The notes: generated by a model not told the origin, from the sequence alone. 64,000 nucleotides of DNA from Adhaeribacter aerolatus (GCF_007991635.1 NZ_BJYS01000001.1:186001-250000), one strand, 5' to 3'; counted from the first letter of the stretch, positions 1 through 9,481 are shown. Numbers and translations: made by a program.

Positions 1-75
1 AATTTAACAGAAGTTTATACCTGCCATTGTCCGGAAAAAGTAAGCTGGTTGGTTAAAAAGGCAATAAATTTTTAA
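1..75 (+). CDS. C-terminal end of an unidentified protein (partial)
   Basis: An open frame runs from the window edge to a TAA at 73-75 and encodes the last 24 residues of a protein. The tail has a CHC motif (TCHCPEK) followed by a basic, hydrophobic end. I do not recognise the family. The two close cysteines could be a metal or iron-sulfur ligand pair, but that is speculation. It converges on the deoxynucleoside kinase gene, leaving about 25 bp between them. Confidence 0.5.
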   Translation, partial: NLTEVYTCHCPEKVSWLVKKAINF

Positions 76-100
76 ATTCTATATTAATTAACGATATCCT

Positions 101-715
101 TTAGAAAAGTCCGAATAACTCCACCTGAATTTTATTAATTATAAATCCTAAATCTTCGGGGCTAGAAACAAAATCAAGCTTGTTTACATCAATCACCAGC
201 AGTTTTCCTAAATCATAAGATTTCATCCAGCTATCGTAGTGCTCGTTCAGGTGGCGCAAATAATCCAGCCGCATGGTACTTTCGTATTCCCGGCCTCTCT
301 TTTCTATCTGTTCAATTAATTTTGGTAAGTCGGCTTTGAGGTAAATCATTAAATCGGGTGGCTTTACCATACTAATAATCGACTGAAAAATGCCGTAATA
401 ATTATCGTAATCGCGCTGGCTCATCAGCCCGGACTGGTGCAGGTTACGGGCAAAAATATAAGCGTCTTCGTAAATAGTGCGGTCCTGAATAATGGGGCGC
501 GTGCTCTGGTTAATTTTCTGAACTTGCTGAAATCGGCTGTTTAAAAAATAGATTTGCAGGTGAAAAGCCCAGCGGGGCATATCGTCGTAAAAATCTTTCA
601 GGTAAGGATTATCCTCTACCGCTTCCAGAAACAACTCCCATTTAAAATGCTGGGCTAATTTTTGGGCCAATGTAGTTTTGCCGGCCCCAATATTACCCAC
701 AATAGCAATATGCAT
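101..715 (-). CDS. Deoxynucleoside kinase (deoxyadenosine/deoxyguanosine kinase family)
   Basis: This cytoplasmic nucleotide-salvage kinase phosphorylates deoxynucleosides using ATP. The P-loop GNIGAGKTT lies at residues 7-15, right at the N-terminus as in the dNK family. The EAVEDNPYL segment (31-39) and the DRTIYED motif (78-84, equivalent to the family's DRS substrate/arginine motif) are clear. A lid-like arginine-rich stretch (KRGREYE) sits near residue 140. The length of 204 aa is typical of bacterial dNKs. It stands alone, 221 bp downstream of nadD on the same strand. Substrate preference cannot be read from the sequence. Confidence 0.9.
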   Translation of the reverse strand: MHIAIVGNIGAGKTTLAQKLAQHFKWELFLEAVEDNPYLKDFYDDMPRWAFHLQIYFLNSRFQQVQKINQSTRPIIQDRTIYEDAYIFARNLHQSGLMSQRDYDNYYGIFQSIISMVKPPDLMIYLKADLPKLIEQIEKRGREYESTMRLDYLRHLNEHYDSWMKSYDLGKLLVIDVNKLDFVSSPEDLGFIINKIQVELFGLF

Positions 716-906
716 AGCTTCTAAATTTAAAGCCGCAAGTTACCCTTTTTACCTAACTAGATTGCTGAATTGCTGCCTGTTGAATTGTTGATTCCTAAAT
801 TGTTGGTTGTTTAGGATAAAGTCGGAATTTTGGAGGAAAGCAAAGGCCTACGCAACAGCCCGGCTCCCCTCCTTTTTGCAAGTATGAGTAAGAGGTAGTT
901 GCCTAT

Positions 907-934
907 AACTAATAACTAATAACTAATAACTAAA
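907..934. repeat. Heptanucleotide tandem repeat (AACTAAT, four copies)
   Basis: Four contiguous copies of the 7-mer AACTAAT, the last ending in A instead of T, lie just past the stop codon of nadD, in the gap before the dNK gene. The same gap has irregular TTG/AATTG repeats around 752-800. This is simple-sequence DNA with no evident function, and its copy number is likely to vary between strains. Confidence 0.8.
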
Positions 935-936
935 AC

Positions 937-1509
937 CTATATCCAAAACTTCTTCTGCTTAATATATCCTTCAACCTCTTCCGGTACCATATAGGTAATA
1001 GACTTATGCTGACGTACGCAGTCGCGGATAAGCGTTGCGGAAATATCCAGCATGGGCGCCGGAATAGTTTTAATTTTAGGATGATCTTTTAAGGTATAGG
1101 GCGGGGTGCCGGACCGGGGGTAAACGTATACCTCGAAATATTCCAAGATGCGTTCATAATTTTTCCACTTAGGGAAGAACGGCAAATTATCTTCGCCGAC
1201 AATTAAAACAAATTCGTAACCGGCATATTTATCCTGCAGGTAAGTTAGGGTATCGATGGTGTAACTGGGCCGGGGCATCCGGAACTCCACATCCGAAACG
1301 CCCAGCCGGTCGTTTTTATCGATCGCCAGCGATACCAGGTGCAACCGGTCGAACTCGTGCAGCAGGCTGCTGCTTTTTTTGAAAGGGTTTTGCGGCGACA
1401 CCACGTACCAGACAGCGCTTAAGTCGGTATTATAGGCCATGTAATTACCTAAAATTAAATGGCCCATGTGAATGGGATTAAAGGAGCCAAACAGCAATCC
1501 AACCTTCAT
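937..1509 (-). CDS. nadD: Nicotinate-nucleotide adenylyltransferase
   Basis: It adenylates nicotinate mononucleotide to deamido-NAD in cytoplasmic NAD biosynthesis. The nucleotidyltransferase signature GSFNPIHMGH is at residues 8-17, carrying the HxGH ATP-binding histidines. VGEDN (104-108) and the C-terminal ISATLIR motif (156-162) fit NadD. The length of 190 aa is normal. It starts 3 bp after the gmk stop codon, so it is translated from the same mRNA as the sigma factor, anti-sigma factor and guanylate kinase. Confidence 0.95.
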   Translation of the reverse strand: MKVGLLFGSFNPIHMGHLILGNYMAYNTDLSAVWYVVSPQNPFKKSSSLLHEFDRLHLVSLAIDKNDRLGVSDVEFRMPRPSYTIDTLTYLQDKYAGYEFVLIVGEDNLPFFPKWKNYERILEYFEVYVYPRSGTPPYTLKDHPKIKTIPAPMLDISATLIRDCVRQHKSITYMVPEEVEGYIKQKKFWI

Positions 1510-1512
1510 AAG

Positions 1513-2097
1513 TTAAACTTTAACTTTAGGGCTGCCGATAAATTTGTTTACCAGGTTCTCGGCCTGCTGAAAAGCATCTTCGAGGTTTTCGTTTACAATA
1601 ACCGCATCAAATTTATTTTCGAAACTCATTTCGAATTTGGCTTTAAATATACGGCTCGAAATACTGGAAGCAGAATCGGTTTGGCGGGCCTGCAAACGCT
1701 GACCTAATATTTCCAGCGAAGGGGGCTTCACAAAAATGGCTAAGGCCCGATCGCCGTAAAATTCCTTTATTTTTAATCCGCCTTTTACGTCTACATCCAG
1801 AATAGCCGTTTTGCCGTGGCTCCAGATGCGCTCTATTTCGGATTTAAGGGTGCCATAAAAGGCGCCTTCGTAAACTTCTTCCCATTCTACAAAGGCGTCC
1901 TGTTCTATTTTCTGGCGAAATTCTTCGGGGGTAATAAAATAATAATCCTTGCCGTTTACTTCCGAGCGCCCCCGTTTATCGCGGGTACAGGCCGAAATAG
2001 AAAATTCTAACCGTGGATTAGTATTTAAGAGATGTTTTACAATAGTGGTCTTGCCGGCGCCGGAGGGGGCCGTGAATAAAATAATCTTGCCTGGCAT
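1513..2097 (-). CDS. gmk: Guanylate kinase
   Basis: It converts GMP and ATP to GDP and ADP in the cytoplasm. The P-loop PSGAGKTT is at residues 11-18. The GMP-binding segment with SxxxTRxxR character (SACTRDKRGRSEVNGKDYYF) follows at about 34-53, and the conserved FVEWEEVY/GTLKSE region at about 68-86. The length of 194 aa is typical. It lies 6 bp after the anti-sigma gene and 3 bp before nadD, so the four minus-strand genes form one tight cluster. The link between the sigma factor and these housekeeping enzymes looks positional rather than functional. Confidence 0.96.
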   Translation of the reverse strand: MPGKIILFTAPSGAGKTTIVKHLLNTNPRLEFSISACTRDKRGRSEVNGKDYYFITPEEFRQKIEQDAFVEWEEVYEGAFYGTLKSEIERIWSHGKTAILDVDVKGGLKIKEFYGDRALAIFVKPPSLEILGQRLQARQTDSASSISSRIFKAKFEMSFENKFDAVIVNENLEDAFQQAENLVNKFIGSPKVKV

Positions 2098-2103
2098 TAG
2101 GAT

Positions 2104-2385
2104 TTAAGCGGTAGTTTTTATAACCGATTGGATAGAAGACAATAAATTAGTGGGCACTACTTTGCGTTGAATATTTTCGCGCAGGAATCTTTTGAGTTGT
2201 TCGTGCTTCTGGTGAGCAGCAAAACATTCCTGACAGGTTTCTACGTGCGAGAAAAAATAGGTCCTATCTTCCTCGGAGGCTTCCCCGTCAATAATTATAT
2301 CCAGCAGTGATACTATTTTCTCACAATCTGGTTTGCCACAATTACTGGCAGATACTTGGTTTGGTTTTGTAGCGACTGTCTTCAT
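2104..2385 (-). CDS. Zinc-finger-type anti-sigma factor
   Basis: A 93-aa soluble protein encoded 13 bp downstream of an ECF sigma factor. It carries the H-x3-C-x2-C core of the ZAS anti-sigma domain (H47, C51, C54), preceded by C16 and C21 in an N-terminal CGKPDC segment. The C-terminal helix is basic and there is no membrane segment, so it would act as a cytoplasmic, possibly redox- or zinc-responsive partner. The inferred role is to bind and hold the neighbouring sigma factor. The family call rests on the zinc motif and the gene order. Confidence 0.8.
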   Translation of the reverse strand: MKTVATKPNQVSASNCGKPDCEKIVSLLDIIIDGEASEEDRTYFFSHVETCQECFAAHQKHEQLKRFLRENIQRKVVPTNLLSSIQSVIKTTA

Positions 2386-2398
2386 ACCTTCTGGTTAG

Positions 2399-3010
2399 TT
2401 ATTCTTCATTATCATCTTCATTGTTATAGCCCATTGTTTTGGCGTATCCTTCTAATTTTTCTTTCAGAAAATTCCGGGCCCTATGCAATCGCGAACGAAC
2501 CGTTCCGATAGGAATATCCAGAATTTTTGCCATCTCTTCGTAAGTAAAGCCTTCTAAATCACAAAGGATGATCACAGTCCTAAAGTCAACGGGTAATGAA
2601 TTAAGCGCGCTCGCTACTTCATCGCCTATCAGTTCCTGCACACTTTGAGAGCGCATATCCGAGGTGGTGGCAATTTCCGCATCGTTATCGTTCCCTTCGG
2701 TGTTATAGTAACTTTCTACTTCACTATAATCAACTTTGGCCGGTTGTTTACTCTTCTTCCGGAAATCGTTAATAAACGAGTTCTTGAGTATCCGGAACAG
2801 CCATGCTTTGGCATTAGTTCCTTGTTCGAAATATTCGAAGAACCGATAAGCCTTTAAATAAGTCTCCTGAACCAGGTCGTTGGCATCGTCTTCGTCTAGG
2901 GTTAACCGAAAAGCAAAGTTATACAGCGGGTCGATAATGGGCAAAAGCTCCGCTTCGAACCGGGCGTCTTTCTCTTCTTTGGTTAGTTGACTTCCTCTTT
3001 GGTCGCTCAT
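2399..3010 (-). CDS. ECF-type RNA polymerase sigma factor
   Basis: A 203-aa sigma-70-family factor of the ECF class. Region 2 covers about residues 28-95 (DPLYNFAFRLT, DDANDLVQETYLKAYR, WLFRILKNSFINDFRKK). Region 4 covers about 132-190, with the helix-turn-helix GFTYEEMAKILDIPIGTVRS and the typical SRLHRARNFLKEKL tail. An acidic linker rich in D, E and N separates them. It is the first gene of the sigma/anti-sigma/gmk/nadD run and probably starts the transcript, with autoregulation likely by analogy. The upstream 3011-3249 gap is AT-rich with an imperfect inverted repeat of A/T tracts. Confidence 0.93.
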   Translation of the reverse strand: MSDQRGSQLTKEEKDARFEAELLPIIDPLYNFAFRLTLDEDDANDLVQETYLKAYRFFEYFEQGTNAKAWLFRILKNSFINDFRKKSKQPAKVDYSEVESYYNTEGNDNDAEIATTSDMRSQSVQELIGDEVASALNSLPVDFRTVIILCDLEGFTYEEMAKILDIPIGTVRSRLHRARNFLKEKLEGYAKTMGYNNEDDNEE

Positions 3011-3249
3011 TTGGCTTAATCTGTACTTTTAGGTTACAAAAACAGATTCCTATACGCAAATAAACAAAAATATATTGTGGGGCTAATACTTTTATTTTAG
3101 TTTGGAAGGGTTACAAAATAATAAAACAAAAGTATTAACCTGCGTACAGGCACTAATTCATTTGCTGCTTTCGGGCTAAAAATCAGCAGAACTTTATTTA
3201 GCCCAATGTGCAGCACTTATATATTGCTACTGCTTACGGTTTTATCCGG

Positions 3250-4533
3250 TTACGGTTCAAATTGGTATAAATGCCCGATATAAGGTTCCAACACGTAAGC
3301 TTTATTTTGAATCACAAAACTGGCAAGCCCTCCGGATTTAATTGGCAATGGCTTTTTCTCCGTCCATTTATTTGCTGCCGGATTATATTGCCAGCATTCT
3401 TTATCTCCGTTAATCAGGTAGCCGCTCTGGTCAAGCACAAAAGAGGTGCTAACCAAGGTAATATATTCCGGAAAATCGGCTTTGCGAGCCCACTTATCGG
3501 TAGCCGGTTCGTATTCCCAAAAATCGTTCAATCCATCTTCCGAACCATCGTTGTTAATATGCGTTCCCATTCCTACGTAGCCTTTACCGCCCATACTAAA
3601 ACCAGCCGCTCCTTTCCGGGACACAAAAGGAATATCCGCTTTCTGCTGCCATTTATCCGCCACCGGATCGTACTCCCACATATCTTTAAGTTCCGGGGCA
3701 AAATAGTCGGTGTAACCGGTAGTAACATAACCCTTGTTGTTAATGGTAAAAGCAACCGCCACTTTCCTTTCAGTCCCCGGAAAATCTGCTTTTTTAGTCC
3801 AGACAAAAGTTTCGGTATCAAACTCCCAGAAATCATTAATCTTACCGGGTTTAAAATAGGCAAAGCCGGTTACAACATACGCTTTTTTATCGATGGTAAA
3901 ACTAACGGCACTAAATCGTGGTATTCCGGGGAAGGCAGATTGTACGTCCCAAATATCTCTGGCAGGTTGGTATTGCCAGGTATCTTTATACACAAAATCT
4001 CCGGCTCCTCCTAGCGTAACAAAACCGGTAGTAGCATTGGCAAAGGCGCTAACCCCACTTCGATTAATCCCCAGGAAATCGGCTTTCCGCACCCAGGTAC
4101 CGGTAAATGCACTGATATTTTTCGTCAGAACGGTGAAATTACCAGCACTATACACGGTGTAATCGTTAATGGTAACGCTTACTTTTCCGGTAGTAGCAGT
4201 AACCGGAACAACCGTTAAAATAGTTTTATCTGCTACTTCCTTCACCAAAGCCGGCACATTGTTAAACTTAACCGTTACATCTTTTCGATTATTGCCAAAA
4301 CCCGTGCCGGTAATTTTCACAAAGGTATTTACATTGCCCTCGGCAGGAGTAAGATAAATCTCTGCAGTACCCGAAGTTAAAATATTATTGGGGTCAGGTG
4401 TTTCCTTAGCCGGATCACAAGCCGCTATTCCGGTTAGCAGGGCTAAATAGCAGATAATAAAACCACAGGCTTGCATATAATTTTTCTTTAATGGTTTATC
4501 AAACTTTAGCTGCGCTTCACGCCCCGCGTTCAA
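3250..4533 (-). CDS. Secreted IPT/TIG plus kelch-repeat lipoprotein
   Basis: A 427-aa exported protein. A hydrophobic stretch ends in a lipobox-like GIAAC at about residues 35-39, so a lipoprotein is likely. The true start may be the internal Met at about residue 20, which leaves a normal signal peptide. An IPT/TIG immunoglobulin-like domain follows (about 57-135). Then come at least five kelch-type blades, each with a W-x-(K/R)-K-A-D-F-P-like strand and GxGY/GYVxxG turns (about 145-425), predicting a beta-propeller. The function is unknown; surface binding is plausible. It is a single gene, divergent from the glycosyltransferases. Confidence 0.8.
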   Translation of the reverse strand: MNAGREAQLKFDKPLKKNYMQACGFIICYLALLTGIAACDPAKETPDPNNILTSGTAEIYLTPAEGNVNTFVKITGTGFGNNRKDVTVKFNNVPALVKEVADKTILTVVPVTATTGKVSVTINDYTVYSAGNFTVLTKNISAFTGTWVRKADFLGINRSGVSAFANATTGFVTLGGAGDFVYKDTWQYQPARDIWDVQSAFPGIPRFSAVSFTIDKKAYVVTGFAYFKPGKINDFWEFDTETFVWTKKADFPGTERKVAVAFTINNKGYVTTGYTDYFAPELKDMWEYDPVADKWQQKADIPFVSRKGAAGFSMGGKGYVGMGTHINNDGSEDGLNDFWEYEPATDKWARKADFPEYITLVSTSFVLDQSGYLINGDKECWQYNPAANKWTEKKPLPIKSGGLASFVIQNKAYVLEPYIGHLYQFEP

Positions 4534-4847
4534 CCCAATTATATTTTAACCACACCGCTCAATATCCAGACTGCTCTTTATTAAATATACTCTTTAAATA
4601 CCTGATTATTATATCGCTGCAAAATTAAATTATTTACGGAAATTTATTTCCTGGCACCAAACTCCTTTATCCTGGCCATGACCTGCCTAGCTTTTATCAG
4701 GTTTCATGCATCTGGCCAGCATGCTTCTCTTTAAAACTATTATTGCGGAATTGATAGTCAAAATAGTTTTTAGTTAAAATTAATTAGCTTTGCCGGTACA
4801 TTGCTATACTTTTGCCTGCTGCCAACCCAACGTAGTCGCCATACCAA
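4534..4847. other. Intergenic region, divergent promoters expected
   Basis: A 314-bp AT-rich gap between the minus-strand kelch gene and the plus-strand glycosyltransferase gene. It should hold both promoters. I see no convincing hairpin, repeat or small ORF, and the promoter boxes cannot be placed with confidence by eye. Confidence 0.4.
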
Positions 4848-5603
4848 ATGCATCTGGTTACCGCCATTATTCCCTGCAAAAACGAAGAAGCAAATATTGC
4901 CGAGGCTATTCAATCGGTGAGTTGGGCAGATGAAATATTGGTGGTAGACTCTTACAGCACCGACCGCACCGTAGCCATAGCCAGGCAATTTGGGGTTAAG
5001 GTGCTCCAGCGGCCTTTCGATACCCATGCCCGCCAGAAAAACTGGGCCATAGACCAGGCCACGCATAACTGGATATTTTTATTGGATGCCGATGAACGGG
5101 TACCCCTGGCCTTAACAATTGAAATTAAGAACTTATTACAAACCCAGGATCACACCAAAGTAGCGTATTGGATTGGCCGCCAAAATTATTTTATGGGCCA
5201 GGAGGTGCGGTATTGCGGCTGGCAGTACGATAAAGTTATCCGGTTATTCCGGCGCGATCAGTGCCGATACCCCGAGGTGCAGGTACACGAAGAAATAAGC
5301 ACGACCGGCGCCACCGGAAGGCTTAAAAACAAGCTGATACACTACACGTACCGGGGATTACAACCTTATTTAGAAAAATGGGATTATTACACCTGGCTTT
5401 CGGCGAAAGACCGGCGCCAGAAAACCACCCGGGTAACGCTTTATCATTTGGCGGTTAAACCCATCATCCGTTTTTTCCGGCACTATATCTGGTTCCGGGG
5501 TTTTCTGGATGGCAAGGTTGGTTTTATTATTAGTTACATGGCGGCCGTAAGTGTTTTTATGCGGTACCTGAAACTATGGCGCCTGCAGGAAGGAGAAAAA
5601 TAA
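4848..5603 (+). CDS. Family 2 glycosyltransferase (WaaE/KdtX-like)
   Basis: A 251-aa cytoplasmic or membrane-associated glycosyltransferase of the GT-A fold. The nucleotide-sugar site starts at AIIPCKNEEANI (about 6-17), followed by ILVVDSYSTDRT (30-41) and the metal-binding DADE (80-83). The C-terminus is basic with a hydrophobic patch, as in WaaE/KdtX-type enzymes that modify lipopolysaccharide core heptose. It is followed after 9 bp by a GT4 glycosyltransferase, so the pair probably builds part of a surface glycan. The sugar and acceptor are unknown. Confidence 0.88.
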   Translation: MHLVTAIIPCKNEEANIAEAIQSVSWADEILVVDSYSTDRTVAIARQFGVKVLQRPFDTHARQKNWAIDQATHNWIFLLDADERVPLALTIEIKNLLQTQDHTKVAYWIGRQNYFMGQEVRYCGWQYDKVIRLFRRDQCRYPEVQVHEEISTTGATGRLKNKLIHYTYRGLQPYLEKWDYYTWLSAKDRRQKTTRVTLYHLAVKPIIRFFRHYIWFRGFLDGKVGFIISYMAAVSVFMRYLKLWRLQEGEK

Positions 5604-5612
5604 GCAAGAAGC

Positions 5613-6707
5613 ATGAAGGTTTTGCACTTGAGTTCAGAAAAAACGTGGCGGGGCGGCGAGCAGCAAATTGCGTACCTCCTCTCGGAACTGGTAAACTACG
5701 GCGTACAAGTATATGTGGCATGCCGCTGGCAATCTGCTTTCGAAACTTATTGCCAAAAGCAAAATATTTCCCACCTCTCGCTGCCTTTCGCGAACGAGTT
5801 TGATTTAGTTACGGCCCTGCAGCTCAAAAAATATTGCCGACAAAATAAAATAGATTTGGTACACGCGCACAGCGCCCATTCTCACGCCCTGAGTGTCTGG
5901 GCCGATTTATTAGGCAATAATTTACCTATAATCCTTAGCCGCCGCGTCGATTTTCCGGTAAAAAACAATTGGCTGTCGCATTATAAATATAACTACCCGG
6001 CTATCCGGAAAATAATTTGCGTATCGGATAAGATAAAGGAAGTAATGGCTCCGGCGTTAAAACAACCGGAAAAATTGGCAACCGTGCACAGCGGCATAGA
6101 TTTAAGCCGCTTTGAAGAAAGCTTCCGCAACGGCAAATTACACGAAGAACTGGATTTACCGCTCAGCACCTTTTTAATCGGGAACGTATCGGCCATTGCC
6201 CCACACAAAGATTATTTTACGTTTGTAGATACCGCCGCTCAGTTAATTAATCAGGATTTAGATGCCAAATTTTTAATTATCGGCGATGGTCCTTCCCGGC
6301 CCGAAATTGAAGCGTATGTGGCACAAAAAAATATGCAGAAACATATTCTGTTTTTGGGCTTCCGCCAGGATATTCCCGAAATATTACCCGAACTGGATGT
6401 TTTTCTGATTACTTCCGAAACAGAAGGCCTGGGCACTACCATTCTGGATGCCTTTGCCTGCCGGGTACCCGTGGTAGCTACCGCCGGCGGCGGTATCCCC
6501 GAAATTGTTAAACACAACCAAACCGGTATGCTAGCCGCTGTCCGCGATACCAATATGCTGGCTACCCACGTCCTGAATGTGCTTACGATTGATACTTTGC
6601 GTTCCAGGTTAATCGCCAACGCTACCGAGTTTTTAAACGGCTTTACCAAAGAGCAAACAGCCCTTAAAACGTTGGCTGTTTACCAGGAAGTTTTAGGGAA
6701 TAAGTAA
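5613..6707 (+). CDS. Family 4 glycosyltransferase (GT-B fold)
   Basis: A 364-aa GT-B enzyme. The N-terminal Rossmann half begins LHLSSEKTWRGGEQQ (about 4-18), with HAHSAHSHAL near residue 85. The C-terminal half holds the donor-binding signatures LIIGDGPSRPEI and the E-x7-E-like block TSETEGLGTTILDAFA, followed by VPVVATAGGGIPEIV. This organisation fits retaining GT4 transferases acting on lipid-linked or LPS glycans at the inner membrane. It is co-transcribed with the GT2 gene just upstream, and its transcript probably ends at the 6935-6974 hairpin. Confidence 0.9.
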   Translation: MKVLHLSSEKTWRGGEQQIAYLLSELVNYGVQVYVACRWQSAFETYCQKQNISHLSLPFANEFDLVTALQLKKYCRQNKIDLVHAHSAHSHALSVWADLLGNNLPIILSRRVDFPVKNNWLSHYKYNYPAIRKIICVSDKIKEVMAPALKQPEKLATVHSGIDLSRFEESFRNGKLHEELDLPLSTFLIGNVSAIAPHKDYFTFVDTAAQLINQDLDAKFLIIGDGPSRPEIEAYVAQKNMQKHILFLGFRQDIPEILPELDVFLITSETEGLGTTILDAFACRVPVVATAGGGIPEIVKHNQTGMLAAVRDTNMLATHVLNVLTIDTLRSRLIANATEFLNGFTKEQTALKTLAVYQEVLGNK

Positions 6708-6934
6708 TACCAAATTTCCGGTACTTTCTTCGGAAGAACCCGAAGGATTGAAATATTTAAGTCCTATTTTTTGTCATCTTGGAAAAATGTATTGCGTATA
6801 AGATCTGATGGGTAAAATAGGTAAACCGTTGGTTGCCTACTTTACTTTCTAAACAATAGATGCTTTCAGCATAACAATCAAGTGGATTTATAAATAAAAG
6901 GCAGTTATTTAATGCTATTGGATATAACATTTCT

Positions 6935-6974
6935 AAAACAGAAAAGCCAGGTAAATACCTGGCTTTTCTGTTTT
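6935..6974. terminator. Bidirectional intrinsic terminator
   Basis: A perfect 18-bp inverted repeat (arms 6935-6952 and 6957-6974) with a 4-base loop. The arms begin and end in A4/T4, so the hairpin is flanked by a T-run on either strand. It lies between the convergent GT4 gene (plus) and ahcY (minus) and can end both transcripts. Nothing else notable is seen in 6708-7018. Confidence 0.9.
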
Positions 6975-7018
6975 ATTATTTAATCAGCTTAATCCACTAG
7001 TCAGCGGAAATCTGCGGT

Positions 7019-8326
7019 TTAGTAACGGTAATATTCTGGTTTGAATGGCCCTTGAACATCTACGCCAATGTAGCTGGCTTGTTTTTCGTTCAGTTCTTCC
7101 AGTTCTACGCCAATTTTAGCTAAGTGCAGACGGGCTACTTTCTCATCTAAATGCTTAGGCAAAGTATAAACATTGTTTTCGTAAGCAGCGTTGTTGGTCC
7201 ATAACTCTAACTGGGCCAAGACCTGGTTGGTGAAAGAGTTAGACATTACAAACGATGGGTGACCGGTAGCACAACCTAAGTTTACCAAACGGCCTTCGGC
7301 CAAAACAATCACGTTTTTACCGTCGATGGTATACATATCTACCTGCGGCTTAATTTCGTCTTTGGTACTGCCGTAGTTGTTGTTTAACCAGGCCATATCA
7401 ATTTCGTTATCGAAGTGCCCAATATTACAAACAATCGCTTTGTCTTTCAGGGCGCGAAAATGCTCTTCCCGGATAATATCGCAGTTACCGGTAGCAGTTA
7501 CTACAATGTCGGCTTCTTTAATAGCGGTTTCCATTTTCCGAACGGCAAAACCATCCATAGCAGCCTGCAAAGCACAAATCGGGTCGATTTCGGTAACAAT
7601 TACGCGGGCACCAGCGCCCCGCAACGAAGCAGCCGAACCTTTTCCTACGTCGCCGTAACCAGCCACCACGGCTACTTTACCGGCCATCATTACGTCGGTA
7701 GCTCTGCGGATAGCATCTACCAAAGATTCTTTACAGCCGTATTTGTTATCGAATTTAGATTTAGTAACCGAGTCGTTGATGTTGATTGCGGGCAACGGCA
7801 ACGTGCCGGCTTTCACGCGTTCGTATAAGCGGTGTACGCCGGTAGTAGTTTCTTCCGAAATACCTTTAATGCCAGCAGCTAATTCGGGATAACGATCCAG
7901 TACCATGTTGGTTAAATCACCGCCATCATCCAGAATCATATTTAAAGGTTTACGCTCTTCGCCGAAAAATAAAGTTTGCTCGATGCACCAGTCAAACTCT
8001 TCTTCGTTCATGCCTTTCCAGGCGTATACCGGAATGCCGGCAGCAGCAATAGCGGCGGCGGCGTGGTCCTGCGTAGAGAAAATATTACACGACGACCAGG
8101 TAACTTCGGCGCCCAGTTCAATCAGGGTTTCGATTAGTACCGCCGTTTGAATAGTCATGTGCAAGCAACCAGCAATACGGGCACCCGCTAATGGTTTGGA
8201 AGCACCAAACTCTTCCCGGAGAGCCATTAAACCAGGCATTTCTGCTTCGGCCAATTTAATTTCTTTGCGACCCCACTCCGCCAGGGTTATATCTTTTACT
8301 TTGTAGTTTACGAAGGTTTCAACCAT
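7019..8326 (-). CDS. ahcY: Adenosylhomocysteinase (SAH hydrolase)
   Basis: It hydrolyses S-adenosylhomocysteine to adenosine and homocysteine, recycling the methyl-cycle product in the cytoplasm with bound NAD. The family start ([20 protein letters not shown]) appears directly after the Met used here, so an upstream in-frame Met at 8386 was rejected. The NAD-binding [15 protein letters not shown] and the SITKSKFDN-like catalytic segment (here [13 protein letters not shown]) are intact, as is the C-terminal PFKPEYYRY. The length of about 435 aa is normal. It is monocistronic, bounded by hairpin terminators on both sides. Confidence 0.97.
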   Translation of the reverse strand: MVETFVNYKVKDITLAEWGRKEIKLAEAEMPGLMALREEFGASKPLAGARIAGCLHMTIQTAVLIETLIELGAEVTWSSCNIFSTQDHAAAAIAAAGIPVYAWKGMNEEEFDWCIEQTLFFGEERKPLNMILDDGGDLTNMVLDRYPELAAGIKGISEETTTGVHRLYERVKAGTLPLPAININDSVTKSKFDNKYGCKESLVDAIRRATDVMMAGKVAVVAGYGDVGKGSAASLRGAGARVIVTEIDPICALQAAMDGFAVRKMETAIKEADIVVTATGNCDIIREEHFRALKDKAIVCNIGHFDNEIDMAWLNNNYGSTKDEIKPQVDMYTIDGKNVIVLAEGRLVNLGCATGHPSFVMSNSFTNQVLAQLELWTNNAAYENNVYTLPKHLDEKVARLHLAKIGVELEELNEKQASYIGVDVQGPFKPEYYRY

Positions 8327-8519
8327 TGTTTTTATCTTTTTGAGATGCGAATTTACGAAATTAGGTTCTGAACTGCAAAGGCTCATATATTGGAGTAACT
8401 TAATATTTTGTTTAAAACGGTAAAAGGTTTAAACTTTTTAAATTTAAGAGACGCTAAACCGTAACAAATTCAGAATCATAACAAAAGTAAAGCAAAAGAG
8501 TTTAATAGCCTCAAAATAA

Positions 8520-8567
8520 AAACATAAAACCTCGCCTGGTTCTATTTAAGGGCGAGGTTTTATGTTT
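8520..8567. terminator. Intrinsic terminator downstream of the DUF4397 gene
   Basis: A perfect 17-bp inverted repeat (8520-8536 and 8551-8567) with a GC-rich inner part and an A/T-rich outer part. It is 24 bp past the stop codon of the minus-strand DUF4397 gene and upstream of ahcY, so it should separate the two transcripts. Confidence 0.88.
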
Positions 8568-8590
8568 GCGTCCGGCAGTGGGTAATCAAA

Positions 8591-9280
8591 TCAATTATTA
8601 ACAATTACCTGTGCGCCTAAGGTATTTGTATTACCAGCCAGTGGCGCCGCATAACCGCGCGCAAAAACCGTATATATTTTTCCGTTTTGCAAAGCCACTC
8701 CCGGTAAATCCAGCACCACGGTATTGGTACCGGCTAATCTGACCACCAGATTATAAGTGGCAGCATCTACCGGTGTAAAATCGGTAGCCGATTTAAAACC
8801 ACGATTACTAAACAAAACTGGTCCGTTTTTAACGGCAATGTCTACCGCCGGGGCGTCCGGTGATAAGTGTACAAAACGCACGTGCGCCTTACCCGAAGCC
8901 GGTGCCGTTAAATTATCCGTCAATACCAAAGCTTCTATATTAGCCAGGATATTAATGGCAAACACCGAATAGCTTTTATTTTCTTCCAGGTTGGCGTTGG
9001 CGTTAATAACCGAGGTAGCCGTACCGGCAGCATTTACTTTCAAATTTCGCTGCCCGGCCGTTACATCCAGGTATCCCGAATTATTCGGAAACGTTAATCC
9101 CGCAGAATTAACTTTCTTGTCATCTACCAACACATCTACGGCGGGCGAATTAGGCGAGGCATGTATTACCATTACCCGGGCTTGGGCACTCATACCGTCG
9201 TTATCATCATCGTCGTCACAAGCAGTAAGGAACAAAGCCGGAAAAATTACCAGAGACAAAAGTTTTAACCATTTTTTCAT
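8591..9280 (-). CDS. DUF4397-domain lipoprotein
   Basis: A 229-aa exported lipoprotein. The signal peptide ends in the lipobox LTAC at about residues 18-21, directly followed by an acidic run (DDDDDND), a common lipoprotein export signal in Bacteroidota that favours surface display. Two DUF4397-type repeats follow, each beginning with the motif VIHASPNSPAVDV or VRFVHLSPDAPAVDI, at about 36-130 and 130-225. The family is beta-rich and its function is not known. It is monocistronic, with a long AT-rich leader. Confidence 0.87.
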   Translation of the reverse strand: MKKWLKLLSLVIFPALFLTACDDDDDNDGMSAQARVMVIHASPNSPAVDVLVDDKKVNSAGLTFPNNSGYLDVTAGQRNLKVNAAGTATSVINANANLEENKSYSVFAINILANIEALVLTDNLTAPASGKAHVRFVHLSPDAPAVDIAVKNGPVLFSNRGFKSATDFTPVDAATYNLVVRLAGTNTVVLDLPGVALQNGKIYTVFARGYAAPLAGNTNTLGAQVIVNN

Positions 9281-9481
9281 AATCTTATTTTTTTAATTGG
9301 AATTATTAATAACAAGATTAGAACCAGTGGATGTATATTTTGTTTAATGTTTATTAATAATTTTTAAACAAAATATAAAATAAATTTAGCTCTCTTCACC
9401 TTCATGCATAGGTTATGTTGTTCCGGATAAGGTTATAAAGCTATTTTTGTACCTTATAAAAAATATTAACTCTAATAATTA

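Noticed and set aside
907-934. Heptamer repeat as a possible CRISPR or iteron array
   Set aside because: Units are contiguous without spacers and only 7 bp long, and there are no cas or replication genes nearby.
3271-4014. 247-aa plus-strand open frame opposite the kelch gene
   Set aside because: It lies wholly antisense to a gene with clear kelch repeats and signal peptide, and its own translation has no recognisable domain.
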